Assembly (NCBI RefSeq): GCF_026262505.1
Contig: NC_067207.1
Location: 20,552,082 to 20,616,081 of the forward strand
Reading direction: 5' to 3'
Source of the DNA: Trichomonas vaginalis G3
Taxonomy: Eukaryota > Parabasalia > Trichomonadida > Trichomonadidae
DNA: 64,000 nt
The notes below the pieces were generated by a model, which saw nothing but the letters and a program-made list of their open reading frames with translations, was not told the DNA's origin and made no database searches. Shown piece after piece: positions 26,784 through 37,189 of the stretch (within the stretch, counting starts at the first letter, position 1; each line of letters starts with the position of its first letter). The position numbers were made by a program, and so were the translations under genes.

Positions 26784-26880
26784 TCATTATTGATTTTGTA
26801 ATTTAATCGTCGTCGTTATCGATTTTGTAATTTAATCGTTATCGTCTTTTTTTAAACGTGCATTTTTTGCTTTCGGAGCT
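26784..26880. repeat. Short tandem duplication at the cyclase 5' end
   Basis: The motif GATTTTGTAATTTAATCG occurs twice, about 29 bp apart, directly before the open cyclase frame. It sits where the missing N-terminal coding sequence would be expected, so it may mark the truncation point. Confidence 0.6.
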
Positions 26881-27449
26881 ATTGAACATACATTGGCCCT
26901 TACCAGCAATTGAAAACTATTTTTCATTATCAACAATTACATTACTCCGAGTTATTCATCAATCAATGAAAATCGATATATAGTCCATACTTCAATTTAC
27001 AATATTGGCAAGTCCAATTTCACTTGGCATATTTAACTCATATAGAAAAACCAGTTGGAATCGGCAAAATTATCTTTAATTCCATACATAAGAAAAAAAA
27101 TTATAAAGTTCTTCAATAATAGCAAACTAATAGTTTAAATAGATTTACAAGTATCGCCCATCTACTTTTGATATAATTCACATATTAAATGTAGAAAACT
27201 GGTTTAAAATAAATATTTCAAAAGTTCGAAAACGATTTATGAAAAAATAACGTGATGACATTTACTAAATTTGCTCTGTATTAAAGTATCGATGATAGAA
27301 AGAGCATATTTTGTAAATATTTCAAAAATATTTAAAAGTCGGAGAAATTGTATTGTAATGTACTATAATTATGTTACAAATCCGATTCAATACTAATCCT
27401 TCGCTATTAAAGTTGTTTTGAGAAGGATATTCTCTAAATTCTTGATAAA
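26881..27449. other. Intergenic, no gene recognised
   Basis: AT-rich DNA between the truncated cyclase and the MULE insertion. I see no ORF or repeat worth naming. Confidence 0.5.
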
Positions 27450-27460
27450 TCTTTAAAATC

Positions 27461-28010
27461 GGGGCGGCGACAAATTTGCCCAGCCAGTAAAGTATTCAAT
27501 TTTTTTGCATTTTTTTAAAGCTTCTTAACTTAAATCATGGAATGTCTCAAAGACAAAAGTAGCATACAGCATGTAAAGCTAAAGAAAGATAATCATAATT
27601 AATACCTTAATTTTTAATATTACGCATTTTTAGGTGCAAAATTTAAAAACATTCTAATACAATAGAGCAGTTTCCAAAAGTAGCATACAGCATGCAAAGC
27701 TAAAGAAAGATAATCATAATTAATACCTTAATTTTTAATATTACGCATTTTTAGGTGCAAAATTTAAAAACATTCTAATACAATAGAGCAGTTTCCAAAA
27801 GTAGCATACAGCATGCAAAGCTAAAGAAAGATAATCATAATTAATACCTTTAAAGTTTAAAATCTTGATTTTTTTTAAAATCAAATATTTATAACTTTAA
27901 TACATACAGCTTAAACCTTATACTTGTTTTCTCTTGTGAGAAAGCAATCTTACAAAGCTAACAATCCTAAAAAATAAAGAATTAAAATTTAATAATTTAA
28001 TTAACTAACA
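27461..28010 (+). repeat. MULE 1 left terminal inverted repeat with tandem units
   Basis: Outer end at 27461. A unit of about 137 bp beginning AAAAGTAGCATACAGCATG is present twice and starts a third time at about 27799, followed by sequence ending near TAAAATTTAATAATTTAAT. The whole is matched in inverted orientation by 29640-30421, which has one unit fewer. Confidence 0.88.
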
Positions 28011-28164
28011 AAATTTCTCTCTTTATCCTTTTGCACTCTTTATATGCAACTCAAATCCATCATATAATATTCCTATAATACTCTTGCCTCAAACAATGAC
28101 GAACAAACTGCTATTCTCATTTAATTACAGACCAAATCTATTCAAATTTCTGAATTTTTAATTT

Positions 28165-28170
28165 TCATTT
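28165..28170 (+). promoter_or_regulatory. Initiator-like element of the MULE 1 transposase
   Basis: TCATTT fits the trichomonad initiator TCAYW. Its A lies 13 bases before the ATG at 28180, within the short 5' leader usual in this group. Support comes only from motif and spacing. Confidence 0.5.
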
Positions 28171-28179
28171 CAATTTCAA

Positions 28180-29628
28180 ATGGAATTAGAAGAAGAAACT
28201 ATCTTTACTGTTATGGATCTTTGTAAATTTGGAGTTAAACAAGAAATACAAGCACAGTATGGATATGGTGAACGTGTCAGGAAAGAAAGATCTCAGATTT
28301 CATTCCACTGCAAATATCCAAAATGTCCTGCACATTTTAATGTTGCAATCTTGGATCAAAATAAATACAAACTAATCAAAATAGTTGAAGAACATGATCA
28401 TTCCGCCCCAAATGACAAAAGTCAATATTCGTCTGTCTTTTATCGCAAATATTTAGAACATTACTTCCAAACAGATGACAATCAAAGAGCGATAGCACAG
28501 CTAAATGCATTCAAAGATCTTGAAATTCCTCTTACAGGTCCGTCCATTCCAGAGATGTACGCTCAAAAACCACGTGCAATCAAACGATTTGCAGAGAGAA
28601 TACATGCTCTTCAAACTAGATATTCTCCTGACGATGTTGTGTCATTGCAAATCTTTGTTCAGACAGTACAAGAAGAATCTCCAGATGATCTCATTGCATT
28701 TGAAGTCTCAGACAATAATATGTGTTTCTATTACGCGCCTTTTGAAGGCAAAGCTTATGCGCATAGTATCAAGACATTTCATATAGACAGCACCTATAAA
28801 TTGTTGCGATCAAACATTCCATTGTATGCATTTACTGGCAAAATCAAAGATTTTCACATTTTCCCTTTTTTATATTTCTTTTGTCAACCAGACACTTATC
28901 AAAACATTCAAGTTTGCGTGTGCGCCTATCTCAGATGGGTAACAATTGAGCCAGAATACATTAGCATGGACTGTGCTCCACAGATAGCTCAAGCAATAGA
29001 AGAAAGCATTCCACAAGCTCAAATACTTTGGTGCGGAGTACATGTTCTTCGTGCAATTCTTCGCAAATCAAATAAGTTTTCTTCTCAAGAAAAATTTGAA
29101 CAATTCTATAATTTGATGAAGGATTTAGTCTTCAAATTAGATGCAGAACATGAGGAAGAAGCAAATGCTGCCTATGATCAAGTTCTGGAGTTGCTCGACA
29201 CAGATCCAACAGCATCTCAATACTTTAACAGACAATGGCGTTACAACATATCAAGATGGATTGCTCGTGACAGGCGTGAAGGCGACGCAACTAACAATAT
29301 TGCCGAAGCTCATTTTAGAACACTCAAACATGACTATTTTCCTGATCGAAAAAATCTCAGAATTGATGATGTTATTATAGAAATTTATACAAAAGTGATA
29401 CCATCTTTCGTTATCAAACTCAAAATTGATCAAAATCCAGCAGATGACCGTGTCATTAGGATCATGGAAAAAGCAACTAACGCAGAAATTGATGTAAAAA
29501 GACAAAGAAAAATCGAGAGTATTTCAATGCTCAATAGATTGCTCAATGCTGTTAGTGATGACTCAATAGATCCCACTAAAATATATCCTACCTTGAAAGT
29601 ATTATTACAAAGAACTCATTTTATTTAA
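28180..29628 (+). CDS. MULE transposase, intact (482 aa)
   Basis: A DDE-type transposase of the Mutator superfamily, expected to bind the terminal repeats and cut and rejoin the element. Near the N-terminus C44-x4-C49-x22-H72-x-H74 forms a FLYWCH/WRKY-like zinc finger for DNA binding. The catalytic triad is readable: D203 in HIDSTYKL, D264 in SMDCAPQ and E376 in NNIAEAHFR. The family's C..H pair between the second D and the E is C285/H288 in WCGVHVLRAI. Length and order match a full transposase and there is no internal stop. It is the only gene in the element and should be active in trans on related ends if expressed. The start is the first ATG, just after an initiator-like motif. There is no SWIM finger, unlike the transposase at 31024-32168. 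Confidence 0.93.
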   Translation: MELEEETIFTVMDLCKFGVKQEIQAQYGYGERVRKERSQISFHCKYPKCPAHFNVAILDQNKYKLIKIVEEHDHSAPNDKSQYSSVFYRKYLEHYFQTDDNQRAIAQLNAFKDLEIPLTGPSIPEMYAQKPRAIKRFAERIHALQTRYSPDDVVSLQIFVQTVQEESPDDLIAFEVSDNNMCFYYAPFEGKAYAHSIKTFHIDSTYKLLRSNIPLYAFTGKIKDFHIFPFLYFFCQPDTYQNIQVCVCAYLRWVTIEPEYISMDCAPQIAQAIEESIPQAQILWCGVHVLRAILRKSNKFSSQEKFEQFYNLMKDLVFKLDAEHEEEANAAYDQVLELLDTDPTASQYFNRQWRYNISRWIARDRREGDATNNIAEAHFRTLKHDYFPDRKNLRIDDVIIEIYTKVIPSFVIKLKIDQNPADDRVIRIMEKATNAEIDVKRQRKIESISMLNRLLNAVSDDSIDPTKIYPTLKVLLQRTHFI

Positions 29629-29639
29629 TTTTGATTTTA

Positions 29640-30421
29640 ATTTTAGATTAAATTATTAAATTTTAATTCTTTATTTTTTAGGATTGTTAGCTTTGTAAGA
29701 TTGCTTTCTCACAAGAGAAAACAAGTATAAGGTTTAAGCTGTATGTATTAAAGTTATAAATATTTGATTTTAAAAAAAATCAAGATTTTAAACTTTAAAG
29801 GTATTAATTATGATTATCTTTCTTTAGCTTTGCATGCTGTATGCTACTTTTGGAAACTGCTCTATTGTATTAGAATGTTTTTAAATTTTGCACCTAAAAA
29901 TGCGTAATATTAAAAATTAAGGTATTAATTATGATTATCTTTCTTTAGCTTTACATGCTGTATGCTACTTTTGTCTTTGAGACATTCCATGATTTAAGTT
30001 AAGAAGCTTTAAAAAAATGTAATAAAATAAAAAAATTTAGTATCGATAATCTGAAATATGTGTTTACTTAAGCCGCGAGCGAAGCGAGTGGCTTAGTTTC
30101 GTAATTTCATACAATCTTTTTTCGAATCTGTTCTTTTCTTAAGCCGCGAGCGCTGCGCTTAGTTTCGTAATTTCATACAATTATTTTTCGAATTTGTTCT
30201 TTTTGTCAACCGCGAGCGAAGCGAATGGCTTTTTATTTTTTAAAAATTTTTTCTTTCTTACTTTTTTTCCCTTACTTACAAATTTGATAGTAACTTACCA
30301 AATCTCTCTGTCATATAATAATAAATTAATCCATTCTTTGTTTCAAATATGACACTTTACATTTCTGACATGTAAACCTATCACTTTTCACTTCACCTCA
30401 CTGGGCAAGTTTGTGCCCCCC
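29640..30421 (-). repeat. MULE 1 right terminal inverted repeat
   Basis: Mirrors the left terminus over 29640-30020 and again at the extreme end (about 30385-30421). Between these, 30021-30380 has no left counterpart and contains three repeats of about 70 bp around a GC-rich palindrome (AAGCCGCGAGCGAAGCGAG at 30069, variants near 30139 and 30208), followed by TAGTTTCGTAATTTCATACA-type sequence. Confidence 0.85.
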
Positions 30422-30432
30422 TCTTTAAAATC

Positions 30433-31023
30433 TAGAGTAATCGTTTTGTAAACTTAACAAAACTAAAATGTATACCAATAGATTGGCATTTTCTACGTTT
30501 TCAAAGTGAGAGAGTGTAAATTCTTTTTTTTATCCTATTAAGGTTTTTAAAAAATTTAATTAACTTAATTTATATGATCTGAAATATATGACAAGTTAAT
30601 ATGGAGAATTCTTTCAACCCAATTTCAATTTATTGAATTTTCTATTCGAATTCAAAAATTTTCCCAAGAAGAAAAAATAATTAGGAAATTTAATATGTTA
30701 ATACATAAAATATTTTATTTATTCAAAGAATTCAATTTTCTATTGGATCAAAAAACTTGTGTTAAAGTTCGTATTTTAAGATAACTATACTTTTAGAAGC
30801 TGTTTTTATTTTTTTCACCGGGATTTTATTAATTTAATTCTTTCAAAATTTGAATCTTATTGTATATCACCGGACTATGATCATAATAGAGTTGCAATCT
30901 CTAATTATAGCCACATTAGTACTCGTGGGTCGATATATCATGGGAGATACAAAATTATTTGAATTTTCTTTTATTTTTTTAAAAAATATTAAAAAAAGTA
31001 AATAAATAACTAACAACACAGCA
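30433..31023. other. Intergenic, no gene recognised
   Basis: AT-rich DNA between the end of MULE 1 and the stop of the second transposase. It may contain the 3' end of the second element, but I could not define a terminus. Confidence 0.4.
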
Positions 31024-32168
31024 TCACTTTTCGTAAAATGCTTTAATCCTAGTCCTTTTTCCCCTTAATTTTTCAATCTCTCCCAGGTTGAAATTTATTC
31101 CGGGAATTTTTAAAGATGCTTGGTCAACATAAAATTTCATTAAATCTTCCACAGGAGTCATAAACTCTGAACATTTGAAGCGAGCATGAACTGCATCATT
31201 CAAATTTTTAAGAAGATTTTTGTTCGAAAAGTGATTCAATACGGCGATTACATGAATACAAGGTAATCCGTATAATTCGATGTGCTTACATGTGCATGAA
31301 TATTGTGAATCTGACATAATTTTTACGCAATATGTATAGCGACCAAAAGTTGCATAATATAATTCTTGAATTGGATCATATAATACCGAGCTAAACATAT
31401 CTGAATGTTTCAAAGTTTCATTTAGATTTTTGATAATATTATCTGATTTAAAATCACCTGTTAAAACATTTTTAACAAGATTGAATTCATGTTCAATGAG
31501 ACGGATAATTAGTTCGGCGGGTTCATATGTATCCCATTTATCTTTAATTTCGGCATTAAGGGATTCAATAAGAGATGTTGTGAGTATGCCAGCGGTGTAG
31601 TCAGCGAATCCTTCAAATGGGTTAATACTATCTAAGTACTTAAAGAGATCCTGATTATTTTCGCGGTTTGGATATTCCTCTTGTAAACGAGTTTCTAACT
31701 TTTTAATCAAGTCAATTCGTTTTTGAGGATGGTCTGCGTAAGCGACTTCAACAATTTCGGAATAGACATTGATGTATTCCCTTTTTGTTGCAAAATGACG
31801 TAAGCAAAATTTATGATCGCAAGAAAAGCCTGATTCTCTAACAGCAGCTATAATTGCCGGACCTTGATCGGAATAAATATTCTTGAATCTGCTTGGTGGA
31901 ATAAAAGATTTCAATTTAGTGAGCATATCCTTAATTGTTATCGTATTTTCACTAACAGACCATGCAAATGCAATAGGGATAAGTCTATTATTTGGTGCAG
32001 GTGTACCAATAATGAGTAAGTTTCCTTTTTTAATACAAAATAAAAACGTTCCATCAATTTGAATTATTCCGCAAAAAGCTTGTGTTTGCATGTAAAAATG
32101 AGTTATTGGAGGAATTACAATAAATAGAGATGCGAGTTTCCGAATTTTTTTAGCCCTGGGATGTCATA
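31024..32168 (-). pseudogene. Second MULE transposase, 5'-truncated, with SWIM finger
   Basis: A Mutator-type transposase of another lineage. From the first ATG (32091): D13 in QIDGTF, D75 in YSDQGPAII, C96/H99 in CLRHF, E175 in SLIESLNAEI. A C-terminal SWIM zinc finger reads C266-x-C268-x9-C278-x-H280. About 26 open codons precede the ATG and look like the same protein (SLFIVIPPITHFY), back to a stop near 32170. The N-terminal DNA-binding region therefore seems lost, and the sequence upstream is hairpin repeats. The catalytic core is uninterrupted. The N-terminal part may be the ORF at 33358-33811, displaced by the repeats between. If the first ATG were a genuine start, the protein would be a 355-aa core without a DNA-binding domain. 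Confidence 0.85.
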
Positions 32169-32279
32169 ACCGCTGCGGTTTTGTAAAATTTGGGATAAAT
32201 TTTGACAATCCATTTTTTGTGGGATGTACGTTTATATCAATTTGCTCGGCGTTTGCCGAGCTATTGTACAATCCTACTC

Positions 32280-32530
32280 GAATTCATTACGCAGCCCTGG
32301 TCACTCAAAGGCCAGGGCATACAATTACAAAATAGTAGAGTGAGACTCTTCTAATTTCTTCCAATCACAAGGAAGATCTTAGAAGAGCCTCACTCTACTC
32401 GAACACATTACGCAGCCCTGGTCACTCAAAGGCCGGGGCATACAATTACAAAATAGTAGAGTGAGACTCTTCTAATTTCTTCCAATCACAAGGAAGATCT
32501 TAGAAGAGCCTCACTCTGCTCGAACACATT
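32280..32530. repeat. 121-bp tandem repeat with nested hairpins
   Basis: A unit starting near CATTACGCAGCCCTGG occurs at 32285, 32406 and, cut short, at 32527: period 121 bp. Each full unit contains two hairpins: GCCCTGG...CCAGGGC (32293-32318) and a long one whose arms GTAGAGTGAG...CTCACTCTAC span 32335-32399. The copies are nearly identical, so the duplication is recent. Confidence 0.88.
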
Positions 32531-32567
32531 ACGCAGCTCCTGCTCAACAATGAGCAGGTCTTACCAC

Positions 32568-32860
32568 TTTGAGAGGCTTTCGCTCGAGTTCTGATGCAGA
32601 TCCCAACGCGAGCGAGAGTCTCTCAAGCAAGCTTCTAATTCGTAGCTAGAGTTTCACTCTTATGAACTGGCAGCCAATTTGAGAGACTTTCGCTCGAGAT
32701 CTAATGAAAAATCAGAACTCGGCCAAAAATTGCCCAAACAGGCTTGTAATTCGTAGCTATAGTATTGATCGTATGGATGTGTTGCCAATATGAGAGACTT
32801 TCGCTCGATGTCTGATATTGCATCAGACATCGAGCGAAAGTCACTCAAAACAGCTTAGAC
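32568..32860. repeat. Imperfect 110-bp repeat ending in a 21-bp-arm palindrome
   Basis: The motif GAGAGACTTTCGCTCGA recurs near 32570, 32682 and 32791, each followed by related sequence (AATTCGTAGCTA). The last copy forms an almost unlooped palindrome at 32796-32842: two 21-base arms around five bases. The ORF across it (32660-32848) is a shadow of the repeats. Confidence 0.85.
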
Positions 32861-33357
32861 ATGTCTATTTTGACGGCATTAAATGATTTCATAGGAAATG
32901 TCTCAGTTGTTAATTAAGTTCACGTGAGCTTTTATGAATGAAAATAAGTAAAAAAAAAGAATTTTCTCAAAAAAAATTGTGTACGCATTGAAATTTTTAT
33001 CTATAAATTTAGATATGTCATCAATAATATAATATAATTTTAAATTCGTGGAGTACACTTGGGATAATTGAATATGGGCTACCCCATCCCAACCTCTCAA
33101 ACTTCCTCTGAATTTGGACAAGGTATCCCAATCCCAAAGACCTATCTGAATAAAATGAAATAAGTATATTATATATATTATTTATTTGCTAATAATGAGC
33201 ATAAATCGCTAAAATTATGAAGAAATTAAAAATTAAAAATTAAAATTAGAAAAAAATGTTGATTTAATGAGAGAATATTGTATAAAAATAGAATTATTAG
33301 CTAAAATACGTATTAATTTTATGATATTTCAATCACATTAACGAAAATCGCCCATTT
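32861..33357. other. Intergenic, no gene recognised
   Basis: AT-rich DNA. The minus-strand ORF at 32903-33121 is low complexity and is not supported. Confidence 0.4.
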
Positions 33358-33811
33358 TTAATTCAAATGGGCGGGAAAAAAAATAAAATTCCAAAAAAAA
33401 TTGAATTGGGGAAACGATAGGGGACGGGATATGAGAAACCCCATATGTTTGGGAATTTTTCGCATCACTACAATAAATGAATAAATTTGAAAGTCTTTTG
33501 AATTTTCAGGTAATTCATCACCTTTCTTAAATGTATGCAATTCAATTTCATTGTTAACTTCTTTAACTAAAATCATTTCGCAGAATCCTTGTTCGATTTT
33601 GTTTATGATTGAAAAAATTGTTGAGAAATAATTGTAAGATTGAATTCTATCCCCTTTTGTGGTTCCTTTAAGTTTATTTACTATATTATGGAACATCGTA
33701 TAAGTTGCATTGGGAATATTCAATTCTTTTGCAAAAATTTCTTTGCATTGAGGAACATTATCAGAATTTGCTAATTCATAGACTTTTTTTCCTGCTTGCA
33801 ACTTAAGAATT
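33358..33811 (-). CDS. Unknown protein, 5' end in assembly gap
   Basis: The frame is open from the gap edge (33811) to a stop at 33358 and looks protein-like (KVYELANSDNVPQCKEIFAK, FCEMILVKEVNNEIELHTF). I do not recognise the family. The final residues turn basic and proline/phenylalanine-rich, so the C-terminus may be foreign. It lies upstream of, and in the same direction as, the truncated MULE transposase. FIVV near its end resembles LFIVI just before that catalytic core, so it may be the detached N-terminal part of a MULE protein. That idea is weak. Confidence 0.45.
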
Positions 33812-33911
33812 NNNNNNNNNNNNNNNNNNNNNNNNNNNNNNNNNNNNNNNNNNNNNNNNNNNNNNNNNNNNNNNNNNNNNNNNNNNNNNNNNNNNNNNNN
33901 NNNNNNNNNNN
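33812..33911. other. Assembly gap (100 N)
   Basis: Exactly 100 unknown bases. They separate the unknown ORF from the degraded kinase copy, so the two sides need not be contiguous. Confidence 0.99.
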
Positions 33912-34320
33912 AAAATTCTCATGGCCAGCTTTGTAAGGATTTGAGCCAATTCCAATTGCATATCGAAGTATAATTTCTTACGTTTGTGAGGACATCTTTG
34001 CAAGAAATATTTACACTCAACATTGAGCTTTGGGACAATATTCCATTAACTATAATTCACAAAATCTTGTATTCTGAGATACTATTACTGGAAAATGTTG
34101 CTAGATCTAATTTTCTATCATGCACAATTTCGCTTATCAATTGGAATTTATTTTGCGGAAATCTTTTTTAACTGCAAAATTTGTTTGTAGTATTTCAGAA
34201 TAGAACTTTAAACATTCCAGTACCGCTTTTGCCATCTGTTTCATTTGAAATCAGTCTAACTCACGAATGTCTTCTTCGATATACCACCTAACATATCCTA
34301 TGGATTTAAAAATAAATAAG
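33912..34320 (-). pseudogene. Degraded partial copy of kinase 1
   Basis: The reverse complement follows kinase 1 from just before its start to about codon 120. Recognisable shared stretches include AGATCTAGCAACATT, TTAATGGAATATTGTCC and ATCCTTACAAAGCTG. Frequent one-base insertions and deletions destroy the frame. It is cut by the gap at 33911. Small ORFs here (for example one giving YFLQRCPHKRKK) are frameshifted kinase DNA, not a zinc finger. It is the inner end of the right inverted arm. Confidence 0.87.
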
Positions 34321-35722
34321 CCAAAGAAAATAATACTTTGAAAACATTTAATTTTTTGTTGAATACAAAAATATGTAATATAATAGATATTGAGATTGAA
34401 CAATCAACTAAATTAATCCAATTAAGTTCTATAGAGAAATATTTTCAATATTGATATATTCAGAAAAAAAGTGTGTTATGAAGATAAAATGATTCATAAT
34501 TTACTAATATGCAATGATTGCATAAATGTAATATTAATTTTAAATGTATAATATTAATTATTAAATGTAATTATTCATATGCAAAAATTAAATATTTAAT
34601 CATGTTCTATATCATAAGAAACCGCTAACCTTTTGAATATATAGATAACGAATCTGAAAGTAAAACGTGCTAGAAATATAAAACATAATAAAAAATGAAT
34701 TTAGTATAATCAAATTTCTTAATCAATTTATGTCAAAGTATTTAATTTTATACATTTGTTTAATTATAGACACATTACATGCTAAAGCCATTATTCTCTT
34801 TTCAAACTAGAGCAATTGAAAAGTAATAACTTCATTGCAAAAATTTTTACATCGCCCATTGAAATCTATTACCCAGATTTGCTTTACTTTTTTACCACTC
34901 CCTGTATTTCTGGGGAAAAACGATAATTCATTTTTTCTTATGGAGAACTAGATCGTTTTTCCTAGAAAGCTCATATCTCGGCAAATAAAAGAAGTGTCAG
35001 ATTCTAAAGTGATTGAATTGATTAGTGTACAAATCCAATAAAAAAGCCTATTTTTTGGCTTTTTTGGTAGCTCACTTTTTTTCGAAAGATTAACTATGAA
35101 TATGGCGGAATACCATCGGATTATTTTTGGTTACATAACCCATCTTATGTAGTTGGACTATCTATCCTCGCAGGCCTTTACGGGTGTAAAAAGCTCATAA
35201 AGTTTCAAAAGTATCATTCTCTACCTCCTGCTGAAAGGATATTTACAATAAAAGAGATCTACGCATTCAAACTACATGCCATAAAATGAACTTGAACCCC
35301 TTAAGCTCAAAGCCTTAGTTTAATCAAAAAAGTCGAAATCCTTCTCATTGCAAGTCAAATTTTATCAATAATCATAGAAAATCGAATTTGATTAGCCGAG
35401 TATGGTATACAAATACTACAACTTGAGCAATCATCGGAAATTGCCAGCAAAAGTTTGAAAATGCGATTGTCACTATATTTGTTTTGTAAAACTAAAAATT
35501 GCTTATATTTCATTAATTTATATATATTATTCATATACTTTATCAAAAACCAATACTATTCACCTTAAATGAATTTACATACAGTCACATATCTCATTTT
35601 TTTGAAATGTATCAATTTCGATTAAAAACATGAGAAGTAAAATTTACGCAAAATTATTTTAAAAAATGGTTTTAAAAATTACAATGATTAAGAATAAGAT
35701 TTGGAAGAATTTGAAGTTAATT
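33912..35722 (-). repeat. Inverted repeat arm, right
   Basis: Reverse-complement partner of 17146-18930. The outer limit is at TTTGGAAGAATTTGAAGTT (about 35700-35720). Beyond it the two sides differ: satellite on the left, unrelated AT-rich DNA here. Compared with the left arm it is rich in single-base indels. Confidence 0.87.
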
Positions 35723-37189
35723 TTAAGAAAAAAAATTCGTGATATTATTCATGGATCTAAGTGAATCTGAATTTGAGTATCGGCAACTATGCATTAAAAA
35801 CATATATTTATAGTTTTTTTGGATTTTTATGATATTTAAATAATATTCAAATTTGGCAATCCCAATGATTTTTTTAAAAATAGGTAACAATAAAATAGAA
35901 TACATATGCAGCAATTTAGAACATGAAACCAATATTATAGTGGACCCAAAAAAAAATTCATGAGATCCAAAAAAGAAAAAAAATTGGGCCTAAATAGAAT
36001 CAACACCTTAGCATAACGAAATTAATGTTCAGCATGTTTCCACTACACTACAGCCAGCAGTTTCGAAAATACCTTGGTGTTCTATTAATAGCTTACTCCA
36101 ACGATAGGCGGTGTCCCCAGCTTTAGAGAGGTTGGTAAAAGAAAGCAAATCTGGGATTTTTATTATTCCATACTCCATATTTTTATTATGCACTAAATAT
36201 CATTTCTGTTGCCTTTGTCTTAGATTTTAGAGCCTACCAACCAAACTGACATAACTTTAGGAATTTACGCAATTCGCATAATTTTTCTGGATTTCTATCT
36301 AAAATTAAACTTCACAAGCATTTTTACTCCAAAATTCGGGAATTAACATATAGAGGGTTTCGTTTTGCCTAAAATTGTCACTTTTTAGCAAATTTGTTTT
36401 TTGGATGTTTGCGAAAACAAAAAAAAACTATGATATACAATGTGTGTGTAAAGCAAATACTTTATTCTACTAGTTAAGAAAAATCATTTGTATTGACACA
36501 GTTATTTTTTCTGGATAAGAATATCTATACATGGATAATGATTAGAAAATCACAATTATATAATCTTTTTACCTGGTTTTATTAAGTAATTGTCATTAGA
36601 AAACTTTGTCACATTTTTATGAATTTCAGATTTTTTCTTTCATTAAATTTGCTTTTCTTAAATAGGGTCAAGTTTTTATTTACGTTATAAAGTATGATAT
36701 TACAAATATCAAGTTATCATGTTTTTGCACGAAATTAGAAACACAAAAAAATGACGAAAAAGATAGGATAGCAATGAATAGTCGATGTGGGTATAGAAAA
36801 TTAAGAGATAATAATGCAGAACATGTATTTGGATATTGACCATAGAGTTTCGAAAAAAAAAGGTGAAGCTGCATATGAGCGAAACTATGATTATATTATA
36901 AGGCTGTCATTTAAAGATACATGACAAATATCCTTTTCACTTTTAATGAATAGATAGTAAAGATTATTTGGAATAGCTCAGAACTGATGAGATGTTTTCA
37001 CAAACCAGATGTTGTAATCTCATATAATGCATATTCATCCAATATCTCTTTTGATATTCGCGAGATATTTTTGCTATCGGTTTAGCCAATTTTGACGGAC
37101 AATAGCAAGAGGGTTCTATAGCATTATTATCAACGTGAATCTGCATCTATATCAGAAAATGTTCGCGCAAATCTGAATTTACCCGACCA
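35723..37189. other. Intergenic, fragments only
   Basis: About 1.5 kb with no gene I can support. A short stretch near 36125-36155 (GGTAAAAG...GCAAATCTGGG) resembles 17950-17975 inside the left inverted arm, so old repeat fragments may be scattered here. ORFs at 36680-36874 and 36964-37146 (minus) are short and unrecognised. Confidence 0.45.

Larger units (their letters stand above)
27450..30432 (+). mobile_element. Mutator-like DNA transposon (MULE 1), complete with target duplication
   Basis: The element runs from 27461 to 30421, about 2.96 kb. It is flanked by an 11-bp direct repeat TCTTTAAAATC at 27450-27460 and 30422-30432; MULEs usually make 8-11 bp duplications. The left end GGGGCGGCGACAAATTTGCC and the reverse complement of the right end (GGGGGGCACAAACTTGCCCA) are imperfect inverted termini. 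Further in, an inverted repeat of roughly 400-500 bp (27510-28000 with 29640-30020) flanks the single transposase gene. The left arm carries one more copy of a roughly 137-bp internal unit than the right. Only the right side holds three palindromic GCGAGCGAAGCGAG-type repeats (30069-30235). An intact ORF and matching duplication suggest a recent insertion. Confidence 0.93.

Noticed and set aside
33912-34040. Zinc-finger-like peptide YFLQRCPHKRKK upstream of the gap
   Set aside because: The DNA aligns, reversed, with kinase 1. The peptide is kinase sequence read in a shifted frame, not a finger domain.
17146-35722. Polinton/Maverick-type element suggested by long inverted repeats and a 15-kb interior
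   Set aside because: The interior has kinases, a cyclase and MULE transposases. I see no DNA polymerase B, retroviral-type integrase, packaging ATPase or capsid gene, so the family does not fit.
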